Origin: a virus | Reading direction: 5' to 3' (one strand) | Virus record (IMG/VR): IMGVR_UViG_3300006736_003897 | Coordinates: 1 to 20,433 of that record | DNA: 20,433 nucleotides | In this document: positions 8,760 to 15,572 of the stretch, piece by piece | How the letters are laid out: every line of letters starts with the position of its first letter | Position numbering within the stretch: the first letter of the stretch is position 1 | The notes under the pieces: model-generated | The model's database searches: none | Told to the model about the DNA's origin: nothing | Seen by the model: the letters and a program-made list of their open reading frames with translations, nothing else | Made by a program: the position numbers and the translations under genes

Positions 8760-9980
8760 ATGAGGCTATGCTTGCATCGAGACGTATTGGGTGCCGACAG
8801 TCACCTGATAAGCTACGCGGGTACCGGTGAGTTTGAGTGGGTCTCATCTCTCCCGTCCGATGTCATGGTCTTTGGGGGCCCACACTCGAGTCACCTTTCT
8901 CTCGACGAGATTCTCGAAGCTCTTCAGGTGAAGGTGTCAGCCAGCCCAGGAGAGAGATATGAGACCGCCTGGCAGGAAGTCCGAGGCGGGGATCCTGGAT
9001 TTATCAAGTGGCAGTGGGTGCTGCCTCCTCGGGTCTTCCACAGATACGTCTCTGAGCTTCTGGATCAGCTCTGGAGGGTTCTTGAGGAGATAGATGGGAC
9101 GTACTATACGCAGGAGTTTCAGGTAGGTAGAAAGTTAATCCTAGAGCTAAGATCATCCAAGATCGATACGAGCTTATTGAATGATTTGATGAACTCCGAG
9201 GCACATTCAACTGTTAGGTCTACCCTTGCAGGATTCAAACCGACCAAGGGAGATATGCTAGATCCGCCGCGCTATAGTCGCACCGCATCTGTAACTGGAA
9301 GATTAACGGTAAAGTCAGGTCCAAACATTCTCACCTTGCGAAAAGACAACCGAAAAATAATTAAGTCAAGATATCCAAGAGGCAAAGTTATTCAGGTGGA
9401 TTTTGTCAGCTTGGAACCTCGTGTTCTGTTAGCTTCACAAGGGCAAGACCCACCTAGAGATATCTACAGTTATATTGCTAGCAGGGTTTTCAAGAATGAC
9501 ATCTCCCGGGCTGTTGTAAAGGAAGCGACACTAGGTGCGATGTTTGGAATATCTCCTAGAAGATTTCAGGAGACAACGCAGCTAGACATTAACAAAGCCA
9601 GTGACGTTCTCAAGGAGGTGAAAAAGTTTTTTAATATCTCGAGTCTCGGAAGAAGCCTAAAGAAAGAATTTTCAGAAAATGGTCATATTCTTAATCTATA
9701 TGGCAGAAAAATATTTCCGTCATCCTCAAGATCAAATGTTCTTGTCAATAATAAGGTGCAATCCTCTGGTGTTGACGCAGCCTTACTGGGATTTTCAAAT
9801 TTTCTAGAGATGGTTTCACATGCTGGGTGTGAGGTGATACCGATGTTCATCATCCACGACTCTCTGGTGCTTGATGTAAAAGAGAAAAACCTCGTAGATC
9901 TTCAGAGGATAGCTGATAGAGGTGTAAAAATTTCGGGATTTTCTGTGAATTTTCCCCTTTCTGTTGAAACTGTGAGCTAA
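8760..9980 (+). CDS. polA: Family A DNA polymerase, polymerase domain only (Leu762 type)
   Basis: This 406-residue protein has the core motifs of family A DNA polymerases. A thumb-to-palm segment contains TGRLTVKSGPNI (179-190). Motif A is VDFVSLEPRV, with catalytic Asp214, the sugar-selecting Glu219 and Arg221. Motif B on the O-helix has Arg250, Lys254, Leu258, Phe262 and Gly263. Motif C is IHDSLV, with His366 and catalytic Asp367. By alignment Leu258 takes the place of E. coli Pol I Phe762, and Phe262 that of Tyr766. The E of the usual HDE motif is Ser. The N-terminal 160 residues show neither 5' nuclease motifs nor the DxE of a 3'-5' exonuclease, so proofreading, if any, must come from another gene. 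It is shorter than T7 or Pol I enzymes. Base composition changes inside the gene. Likely role: phage genome replication with the helicase, recombinase and gp32-like protein encoded downstream. Confidence 0.93.
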   Translation: MRLCLHRDVLGADSHLISYAGTGEFEWVSSLPSDVMVFGGPHSSHLSLDEILEALQVKVSASPGERYETAWQEVRGGDPGFIKWQWVLPPRVFHRYVSELLDQLWRVLEEIDGTYYTQEFQVGRKLILELRSSKIDTSLLNDLMNSEAHSTVRSTLAGFKPTKGDMLDPPRYSRTASVTGRLTVKSGPNILTLRKDNRKIIKSRYPRGKVIQVDFVSLEPRVLLASQGQDPPRDIYSYIASRVFKNDISRAVVKEATLGAMFGISPRRFQETTQLDINKASDVLKEVKKFFNISSLGRSLKKEFSENGHILNLYGRKIFPSSSRSNVLVNNKVQSSGVDAALLGFSNFLEMVSHAGCEVIPMFIIHDSLVLDVKEKNLVDLQRIADRGVKISGFSVNFPLSVETVS

Positions 9981-10041
9981 ATTGGTCATTTTCTTGATGA
10001 ACATTTGACTCAATGTTGATATCTTATATCTGGATTACACT
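9981..10041 (+). promoter_or_regulatory. Intergenic gap with possible promoter
   Basis: This AT-rich gap holds a -35-like TTGACT (10005-10010) with a weak TATCTG (10027-10032) 16 bases downstream. A short inverted repeat (AACATT/AATGTT around six bases) surrounds the -35. No Shine-Dalgarno sequence precedes the ATG at 10042. Weak evidence only. Confidence 0.25.
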
Positions 10042-10629
10042 ATGAGCGATAATTTATCTGAAATTGAAAGAAACTGGAATCTCTTTACAAAGTTATGTGA
10101 AAAGACCGATGTGAATGCTGAAGCCATATCTGGTCTTCTTGATGAGCTTGGAGACCGAATTGTGATGTGCCCAAGTAGGGATAGAAACACGTGGGTCACG
10201 TGCAAGACCGGAGGTCTGGTTGAAAATGCCTTAAACACCTTTAGAATTATTAGATCGCTTGATGAGGTAATGAAGTGGAATACACCAATTGGCTCTCTGA
10301 TCCTTGTGTCTCTATTTTACAACATAGGAAAGATTGGAGATCTCGACGGAAATGACCTGTTCTTACCCCAGGATTCTGATTGGCATCGAGAAAAGCTTGG
10401 ACAGCTTTACAAATACAATCCGGATATAGAGCGGATGTCAACTCCTCACCAGAGTCTCTTTATTCTGCAGTCTTTTGGTGTGGTCCTGAGTCAGGATGAG
10501 TGGCTAGCAATTGCCACTAGCTTTGGACCGGCCTTTGATGAAAATAAATTTTATGTGGGTCATGAGACTCAGCTTGCTTTGCTGTTGCAACAAGCTGTTC
10601 GGCTTGTGCAAGAAGAAGAAAAAGTATAA
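10042..10629 (+). CDS. Degenerate HD-domain protein, likely not a metal-dependent hydrolase
   Basis: This 195-residue protein follows the layout of small phage HD-domain hydrolases: GGLV-x-x-(S/A)L, then an LFHD(L/I)GK helix, a W...Y.N segment, an H-x-S-L turn, LS-x-x-E-x-x-AI-x-x-H, and a final LL-x-x-AD helix. Here the order is kept but the metal ligands are not. The first His is Asn62 (GGLVENAL), the HD pair is Tyr93-Asn94 (LFYNIGK), the His after the AI motif is Ser160 (AIATSFG), and the last Asp is Val186. Only His136 (TPHQSL) may remain. An intact HD protein would be a phosphohydrolase; this one probably lacks that activity and may bind nucleotide, DNA or a partner. It lies between the DNA polymerase and a protein of unknown function. 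The start has no ribosome binding site. The fold assignment is by motif spacing, with no alignment run. Confidence 0.6.
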   Translation: MSDNLSEIERNWNLFTKLCEKTDVNAEAISGLLDELGDRIVMCPSRDRNTWVTCKTGGLVENALNTFRIIRSLDEVMKWNTPIGSLILVSLFYNIGKIGDLDGNDLFLPQDSDWHREKLGQLYKYNPDIERMSTPHQSLFILQSFGVVLSQDEWLAIATSFGPAFDENKFYVGHETQLALLLQQAVRLVQEEEKV

Positions 10630-10644
10630 TCTGTGATCCTTCGC

Positions 10645-10650
10645 TATAAT
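10645..10650 (+). promoter_or_regulatory. Possible -10 element before the 511-residue gene
   Basis: A perfect TATAAT ends seven bases before the ATG at 10658, with no Shine-Dalgarno sequence between. A second TATAAT lies exactly 20 bases upstream (10625-10630), overlapping the stop of the previous gene. There is no good -35. It may drive a leaderless transcript. Confidence 0.35.
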
Positions 10651-10657
10651 TAATAAT

Positions 10658-12193
10658 ATGGCGAAGACAAAATCTGATCAGCAATACTCAGGCCGCGGAA
10701 TAGCTGTCCCCCTAGCCGGAGCGATGCTCGGTGGCGATGACTATAAAGATAAAATAGGTGGCGGAAAGAAGCCATACTATAGAGGAAATCAAGGAACCCC
10801 CAGCCAGGGCGCTGATTCAACATATTCTTCCTATCTTGCTCGAGTTAACAGAGGGTTTGAAGATTATGAAGACTGGATGATGTTTCCTGAGCAAGAAGAG
10901 GAAGAGCTTGATATTTATGATGTAGATATAGAGGTTTTGCCTCTTACATCTAAGATGCCTAGATATGCTCGAACAGCCAGGAGAGCTAGATTGCTGGCAC
11001 CAAATGTGTCGGAGAAAAGAGTGACAAAAAGATACAGCCTGCTTGACCTACCTGATCCCCAGCGAATAGACGAGGGGACTCTCGGCTGGGCTGCTGATGT
11101 CGGGACAGATGTCTTGGGCGATATCGGCATGGCAGTTGCAGGAGCCGTCCCAGTCTTTGGAGATGCTGCTGCTGGACTCGCCGCCACTTGGAATGTCAAA
11201 CAGCTTGATGATGATATGTCAAGATCAGCATCAGCAATTCAGGATTTCTTAACGCTTCCGAGTGACGAGACCCGTGACAAACTAGAAGGCTGGATCGGCT
11301 CGATAGGTACCAATCTCATCGACCTGTTTCAGCGGCTTCTGGAGATGTCACCAGATCCTGGCGGAACTGAGACATTGAGCGGAGTGATAAGTGTAACTGG
11401 AGCTCTAAATAAACTGAAGCACATCATGACAGTCTTTAAGCGTACAAAGGCGGCCAGGCTCGCCGGCGTCGAGGGCTCATACATGGCCCCTGGGATGACA
11501 GTTGCTCAACGTCTTCGTCAGTCCTTGGGCAGAAGCTCGACGGGAGGAATTGCTGGGTTTAGATCAAAGCTCCGGCTAGGAGCACTTTCTGAGTGGTTTA
11601 TGGATGACTTAGCGTGGCTCTTAGAAAAAGGTGCCTCTTGGCTCCCAGGCCCGGTAGGTGAGGCTACTGAGTGGCTTTTATATGTTCCGTTGAGGATTGA
11701 TTTATTGGGTGACCTAATTGATGACTATGATCATCAAAAGGAAGTGTATGCCAGCGCAGGTCTTCCATTGGAATACGCATCAAGGGTGGATGTGAGTGAC
11801 ATAGAAAATTATCAAAGTGGAGCTGTCCCCGTGTGGGAAAGACCCATGTCTCAGATTGAGACGTTATCACAACAGGAATTAGGAGAAGGTATCATGATTA
11901 CAAACAAGGAACTGTTACAGAGATTTATTCGAGAGGCCATCGATCTAGAAAGCAATGAATCTAATTATATCTCTACGCTGGGAGGCTCTGCGGTTTACGA
12001 ACCATATTTGATGTCTCGCGCCGGAGAAGAGTCAGATGACGGAGAGTTTCTCAAAGGATTTGTGGTTAAACAAAAAATGCATGTCGGAACACATGGCAGT
12101 CATCCCAGAGTGACAGAGTCTCTCTTTAGGGAATTTATCAGGGGAAGACTTCGTGAAAAGCTAGCAGAAGCCAAAAAAAAAAGAAGAAGGTAA
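10658..12193 (+). CDS. Protein of unknown function, virion-type composition; zero-frame product
   Basis: This is a 511-residue protein I do not recognise. The N-terminal 110 residues are polar and rich in Gly, Tyr and acidic residues. A Gly/Ala-rich amphipathic or hydrophobic segment follows at about residues 150-175 (VGTDVLGDIGMAVAGAVPVF), then helical regions (185-285, 310-355). Two basic-acidic helices of the LLQRFIREAI and LFREFIRGRLREKL type lie at about 425-433 and 488-502. The Gly/Ala-rich stretch and overall composition resemble internal virion proteins or pre-toxin-like segments, but this is only resemblance. The zero frame ends with AKKKRRR and TAA directly after a run of ten A. The -1 frame stays open for a further 81 codons or so, so this ORF is probably not the whole protein. 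The start has no ribosome binding site but has a TATAAT seven bases upstream. Confidence 0.65.
   Translation: MAKTKSDQQYSGRGIAVPLAGAMLGGDDYKDKIGGGKKPYYRGNQGTPSQGADSTYSSYLARVNRGFEDYEDWMMFPEQEEEELDIYDVDIEVLPLTSKMPRYARTARRARLLAPNVSEKRVTKRYSLLDLPDPQRIDEGTLGWAADVGTDVLGDIGMAVAGAVPVFGDAAAGLAATWNVKQLDDDMSRSASAIQDFLTLPSDETRDKLEGWIGSIGTNLIDLFQRLLEMSPDPGGTETLSGVISVTGALNKLKHIMTVFKRTKAARLAGVEGSYMAPGMTVAQRLRQSLGRSSTGGIAGFRSKLRLGALSEWFMDDLAWLLEKGASWLPGPVGEATEWLLYVPLRIDLLGDLIDDYDHQKEVYASAGLPLEYASRVDVSDIENYQSGAVPVWERPMSQIETLSQQELGEGIMITNKELLQRFIREAIDLESNESNYISTLGGSAVYEPYLMSRAGEESDDGEFLKGFVVKQKMHVGTHGSHPRVTESLFREFIRGRLREKLAEAKKKRRR
12173..12182 (+). other. Run of ten A: candidate -1 slippage site
   Basis: The zero-frame codons here are GCC AAA AAA AAA AGA AGA AGG TAA. 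The run contains the A AAA AAA type of heptamer that allows -1 tRNA slippage, and it is also long enough for RNA polymerase to slip. A hairpin (TCCACC, TCA, GGTGGA; 12211-12225) lies 28 bases downstream, further than usual for a stimulator. A miscounted homopolymer (11 A, or 8) would give the same fusion. Confidence 0.55.
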
Positions 12194-12438
12194 TTAAGAA
12201 AAACGAGGCTTCCACCTCAGGTGGAGTCGGAGGATGGACCGGCCCTCTTGGAGCGGGGAGTGGTCAAAGTTATGAAAAACTCACTAAGAGAAATGCTAGC
12301 TTTTTTGGAGGAGGAAGTCTTGTTAATCCAGACGCTCCTAAGGGAATTGTTAAGCAGGCAAAGGCGTTTGCAACCGGTACAGCTGGCAAACCCAAATCAA
12401 AGAAGAAGAAATCACGTAAAAAGAAATCTAAAAACTAA
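12184..12438 (+). CDS. -1 frame continuation of the 511-residue protein
   Basis: Reading on in the -1 frame from the A run gives KKV and then about 81 more residues to TAA at 12436-12438, for a fused product of about 593 residues. The sequence looks coding: a Gly-rich segment EASTSGGVGGWTGPLGAGSG, then SYEKLTKRNASFFGGGSLV, and a Lys-rich end (KPKSKKKKSRKKKSKN). I know Gly-rich PLG-type ends like this from other marine phage proteins. The zero frame after the stop gives only a Leu/Arg-rich peptide of no recognisable kind from a GTG at 12221. No ribosome binding site or start codon serves the -1 frame on its own, so it should be reached by slippage or be artificially split by an indel. The basic tail would suit nucleic acid binding. 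Confidence 0.55.
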   Translation, partial: KKVIKKNEASTSGGVGGWTGPLGAGSGQSYEKLTKRNASFFGGGSLVNPDAPKGIVKQAKAFATGTAGKPKSKKKKSRKKKSKN

Positions 12439-12537
12439 ACAATAAATTTTGAACATTACCCTGTTGTTGGGTATCTTTAAGTTGTGCTTAGCACAAGTAA
12501 ATTAAAAACTACATTATAAACATTAAGGAGTTAAAAA
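12439..12537 (+). promoter_or_regulatory. Structured leader and possible promoter of the gp32-like gene
   Basis: The 99-base gap holds TTGAAC (12449-12454) and TATCTT (12472-12477) with a 17-base spacer, a passable promoter. Two small hairpins follow one another: TACCC/GGGTA with a 7-base loop (12457-12473) and TTGTGC/GCACAA with a TTA loop (12482-12496). From 12498 to the ribosome binding site there is no G at all. AAGGAG (12525-12530) sits seven bases before the ATG. A TATAAA at 12515-12520 could instead be a late-type promoter (T4 late consensus TATAAATA). If the 12449-12477 promoter is used, the first hairpin overlaps its -10 and only the second would be in the RNA. Confidence 0.45.
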
Positions 12538-13329
12538 ATGGCAGTTGATTTTGATGCAATCAGGCGTAAGCTTGATCAGCTTAGTGGAAACAATCGTCGG
12601 ACGTCGTCTACGTGGCGTCCCAAAGAGGGAGAGGAGCATACAGTTCGGCTTCTATCATTTCCCGATAATGACGGACAGCCCTTTAAGGAGCTGTGGTTTT
12701 ATTATAACATCGGTAGCAATCCAGGGCTTCTAGCCCCCTACCAGTTTGGAGATCCCGATCCCATTCAGGAGCTAATTACCAAGCTTCGGGATGAAGGTAC
12801 AAAAGAATCTTATGAGCTAGCTAAGAAGCTCTACCCCAAGATGCGGTGCTATGCTCCCGTGATTGTTAGAGGGGAGGAAGACAAGGGTGTTCAGGTGTGG
12901 GGATTCGGCAAGATGGTATATCAGTCACTTCTGAATATCATGCTTGATGAAGACTATGGCGATATCACAGATCATGCTGATGGTCGGGATATCAAGGTTA
13001 GCTGTAATAAGCAGCCTGGAAAGAAGTGGGCTACCACTGAGGTACTTCCTCGTGGGCGGACATCGCCTCTCGCAACCACAGCAGAGCAAGCTAATGGGTG
13101 GATGGATAATATCCCAGACGTGTCTACAATGTATGAGTGCAAGTCTTATGATGAGCTTTCAAAGATTGTAAGTGATTGGATTAATGGATCCTTCGAAGGA
13201 GAAGAAGACTCTCGTTCCGGTACCTCTAGAGGTGGTAGTGACTCTGAATCTTCTGGCGGAAGTGACACTCCCAAAAATAGCAAATATAAGAATCTAGACG
13301 ATGCATTTGCAGATTTGATGGGCGAGTAG
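12538..13329 (+). CDS. gp32-like single-strand DNA-binding protein
   Basis: This 263-residue protein has the layout of T4 gp32 relatives in marine phages. The N-terminal segment is basic and Ser/Thr-containing (MAVDFDAIRRKLDQLSG, then NNRR). The core binding domain, from about residue 28 to 215, has aromatic strands such as HTVRLLSFPD, ELWFYYNIG and VQVWGFGKMVY. A flexible Ser/Gly/Asp/Glu linker (220-248) leads to an acidic tip, NLDDAFADLMGE. The acidic tail is the usual contact for replication and recombination partners. The Cys/His zinc cluster of T4 gp32 is not visible: only Cys104, Cys156 and Cys201 occur, not in a cluster. It should coat single-stranded DNA for the polymerase, helicase and RecA-like protein encoded nearby. 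A strong AAGGAG site, its own leader and a hairpin terminator suggest separate, high expression. Confidence 0.88.
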   Translation: MAVDFDAIRRKLDQLSGNNRRTSSTWRPKEGEEHTVRLLSFPDNDGQPFKELWFYYNIGSNPGLLAPYQFGDPDPIQELITKLRDEGTKESYELAKKLYPKMRCYAPVIVRGEEDKGVQVWGFGKMVYQSLLNIMLDEDYGDITDHADGRDIKVSCNKQPGKKWATTEVLPRGRTSPLATTAEQANGWMDNIPDVSTMYECKSYDELSKIVSDWINGSFEGEEDSRSGTSRGGSDSESSGGSDTPKNSKYKNLDDAFADLMGE

Positions 13330-13348
13330 TCTCATACGTGTCTGACTT

Positions 13349-13377
13349 ATCCTGGCGAGATTATTTCTCGCCAGGAT
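13349..13377 (+). terminator. Rho-independent-type terminator after the gp32-like gene
   Basis: This is a perfect 12-bp stem (ATCCTGGCGAGA / TCTCGCCAGGAT) with a TTATT loop, starting 19 bases after the stop codon and followed by TTTAT. The stem is GC-rich within an AT-rich gap. The T tract is short, so it may stop transcription only partly or act mainly as a 3' RNA-stabilising hairpin. Confidence 0.8.
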
Positions 13378-13429
13378 TTATATGAACAAACCTTCTATGA
13401 GAGTGTATTTTTAATATGCTAGATTTAAG

Positions 13430-14623
13430 ATGTCAAGAAAAAAAGAGATAAATGCTAATGGAAAAACACAGGATTTTACTGTTGATCTAATTGAGGCTCT
13501 TAACAAAGAGCACGGATCACGAATCGCGTATAATCTAAGTGCTGATACCTCTCCTACACACGTTAAAAGGTGGATTAGTACGGGATCTAAGCTCTTAGAT
13601 TATATTTGCTCTAATCGACGGGATGGAGGTCTTCCAGAGGGAAGAATTGTTGAGATTTTTGGCCCTCCTTCTATTGGCAAGTCTCACATCGCGACTCAGA
13701 TTGCTAGAACCACCCAGAATATGGGTGGAATTGTTGTCTATATTGACACTGAAAATGCTACGTCTGTTGAAAATTTAGGTCTTTTGGGTGTTGATGTCTC
13801 TAGTCGGTTCGTGTATGTAGATACACACTGTACTGAAGAGGTTCTGTCTATTGCTGAGGCAACCATAATGAAAGCGAAGGCGATGGACAAGGACGTGCCA
13901 ATTACTATCATTTGGGATTCAGTTGCTGCGTCATCCCCAAAGGCAGAGCTAATTGGCGACTATGACAAGGAGTCTATTGGGTTGCAGGCTCGTGCCATCT
14001 CAAAGGGGATGAGAAAGATTACAGGAGTAATTGCAAATCAGAATGTGCTGTTTGTCATTCTCAATCAGATTAGAACAAAGATTGGAGTGATGTATGGAGA
14101 TCCTGATGTAACTCCTGGGGGAAAGGCGATTCCATTTCATGCTTCAACAAGAATCAAGCTCGGAGCTGGGCAGCAGATAAAAGACGGCGACGACGTAATT
14201 GGAATTCACGTTTCGGCCAAGACAATTAAGAATAAGGTTGCGCCTCCGTTTCGAAAGATTGATTTTGAGATTCATTTTGGAGTCGGGATCAAAGAGCATG
14301 AGCAGATGTTTGACATTCTGAGAAAGCACGGACCCGAGGTCATCGATGGAAAAGAAGTCGTAGTATCAGGTACAGGTTCTTGGAAGTGCATTACAATAAC
14401 TGATACAAAAACAGGTGAAATTCTCTCTGAGAAAAAATTTCACAAACCTAAGTTTAATGAGATCGTGAGATCTCCAGAGTATGCTCCATACATTGATGAT
14501 CTTCTGGAAAAAGTTATGATTAAGATATTTTCCGTCGATAATCTTGATATAGACCATGAATCTTATGAGGAGATTAGGTCACTCTCGGTGAGCTTAGGGG
14601 AGACTGTGGAACTTGAGAAGTGA
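13430..14623 (+). CDS. RecA/UvsX-like recombinase
   Basis: This 397-residue protein is a strand-exchange ATPase. Walker A is GPPSIGKS (78-85). The catalytic-Glu strand is YIDTEN (104-109). Walker B is ITIIWDS (158-164). The L2-region motif LNQIRTKIGVMYGDPDVTPG (211-230) is followed by GGKAIPFHAS, which is very close to bacterial RecA. It should form filaments on single-stranded DNA and drive recombination-dependent replication and repair, working with the gp32-like protein just upstream and the exonuclease, helicase and polymerase nearby. The L2 region is nearer RecA than T4 UvsX, so I give no symbol. The ATG at 13430 has no clear Shine-Dalgarno sequence; TATGCT (13415-13420) or TAGATT (13420-13425) could be a -10. 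The stop overlaps the next start (GTGA), giving translational coupling. Confidence 0.93.
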   Translation: MSRKKEINANGKTQDFTVDLIEALNKEHGSRIAYNLSADTSPTHVKRWISTGSKLLDYICSNRRDGGLPEGRIVEIFGPPSIGKSHIATQIARTTQNMGGIVVYIDTENATSVENLGLLGVDVSSRFVYVDTHCTEEVLSIAEATIMKAKAMDKDVPITIIWDSVAASSPKAELIGDYDKESIGLQARAISKGMRKITGVIANQNVLFVILNQIRTKIGVMYGDPDVTPGGKAIPFHASTRIKLGAGQQIKDGDDVIGIHVSAKTIKNKVAPPFRKIDFEIHFGVGIKEHEQMFDILRKHGPEVIDGKEVVVSGTGSWKCITITDTKTGEILSEKKFHKPKFNEIVRSPEYAPYIDDLLEKVMIKIFSVDNLDIDHESYEEIRSLSVSLGETVELEK

Positions 14624-15570
14624 AAACAGTTCTCCTAGTTGATGCTCTTAATCTCTTTACACGTCACTTTGTAGCCAACCCCTCCATGAGCATACATGGA
14701 CACCACGCCGGCGGAATGGTTGGTTTCTTAAATGGAATTAGGCTTCTTAATGAGCGGCTTCGACCATCACAGGTTATTGTTATCTGGGAGGGTGGGGGTT
14801 CTAGTCGTCGAAGAGCGATATATTCGCAGTATAAGGCCCAGCGACGGGCCCAAAAACTAAATAGATTTTATGGTGATGAAATTCCAGACTCTGTTCAGGG
14901 TAGGAATAATCAAATTTCTGTAATTGTGGAAATTTTAAAAAAGACTCCCGTATCTCAAATCTACGTACCTGACTGTGAAGCTGATGATGTAATAGGCTAT
15001 CTAGCTAGATACAAGCTTAAAGATAACAAGAAGGTGATCGTGTCTTCTGATAGGGATTTTTATCAGCTTTTGAATGAAAATGTTAGCATGTTTTCTCTTT
15101 CAAAAAAAAGATTTATCTTACCAGAAACTGTTTTAAAAGAGAACGGTATCTCTGCTAATAATTTTTGTCTCGCTAGAGCAATATGCGGAGACACCTCTGA
15201 TAACATAGGGGGAATAAAAGGCGCTGGGATTAAGACAGTATCTAAGAGATTCTCTGGCATGGCGTCGAGTCAGAGCATGACAATAGATGATATCATTAAT
15301 GAATCTAAGAAAATGTCAATGGGTAAACGTATTCCTAAAATTTATAAAGAGATATTGTCAAATGAAGACATAGTCAAAAGAAACTGGAAGCTGATGTATC
15401 TAGATACAAATAATCTGTCAGCTTATCAAATTAAGAATATTGACGACACAATTGATACTTTCAATCCTGTTAGAGATAAAATCTCTGTAATGAGAACACT
15501 GATCAGAGAGGGAATTCAAACTCTTGATGTTGATCGACTTTTCTTATCATTTAGCACAATGGATCTCTAG
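14620..15570 (+). CDS. 5'-3' exonuclease / flap endonuclease (T4 RNase H type)
   Basis: This 316-residue protein has the PIN-like nuclease plus helix-3-turn-helix layout of the 5' nuclease family. LLVDALNL (5-12) carries Asp8. A basic arch segment is SSRRRAIYSQYKAQRR (61-76). The metal cluster includes PDCEADDV (117-124; Glu120, Asp122, Asp123), SSDRDF (142-147; Asp144, Asp146) and GDTSDNI (190-196; Asp191, Asp194), followed by the DNA-binding turn GGIKGAGIKT (197-206). The usual second-strand Asp is Glu57 here (IWEGGG). It should remove RNA primers and 5' flaps on the lagging strand, a job not covered by the polymerase, which lacks this domain. The GTG start overlaps the recombinase stop, so expression is coupled; no independent ribosome binding site is needed. 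The next gene begins two bases after the stop. Confidence 0.9.
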   Translation: MKTVLLVDALNLFTRHFVANPSMSIHGHHAGGMVGFLNGIRLLNERLRPSQVIVIWEGGGSSRRRAIYSQYKAQRRAQKLNRFYGDEIPDSVQGRNNQISVIVEILKKTPVSQIYVPDCEADDVIGYLARYKLKDNKKVIVSSDRDFYQLLNENVSMFSLSKKRFILPETVLKENGISANNFCLARAICGDTSDNIGGIKGAGIKTVSKRFSGMASSQSMTIDDIINESKKMSMGKRIPKIYKEILSNEDIVKRNWKLMYLDTNNLSAYQIKNIDDTIDTFNPVRDKISVMRTLIREGIQTLDVDRLFLSFSTMDL

Positions 15571-15572
15571 AC

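Noticed and set aside
12221-12445. A 74-codon ORF from a GTG, in the same frame as the 511-residue gene after its stop
   Set aside because: It has no ribosome binding site, a Leu/Arg-rich sequence of no recognisable kind, and lies over the -1 frame, which reads much more like a phage protein.
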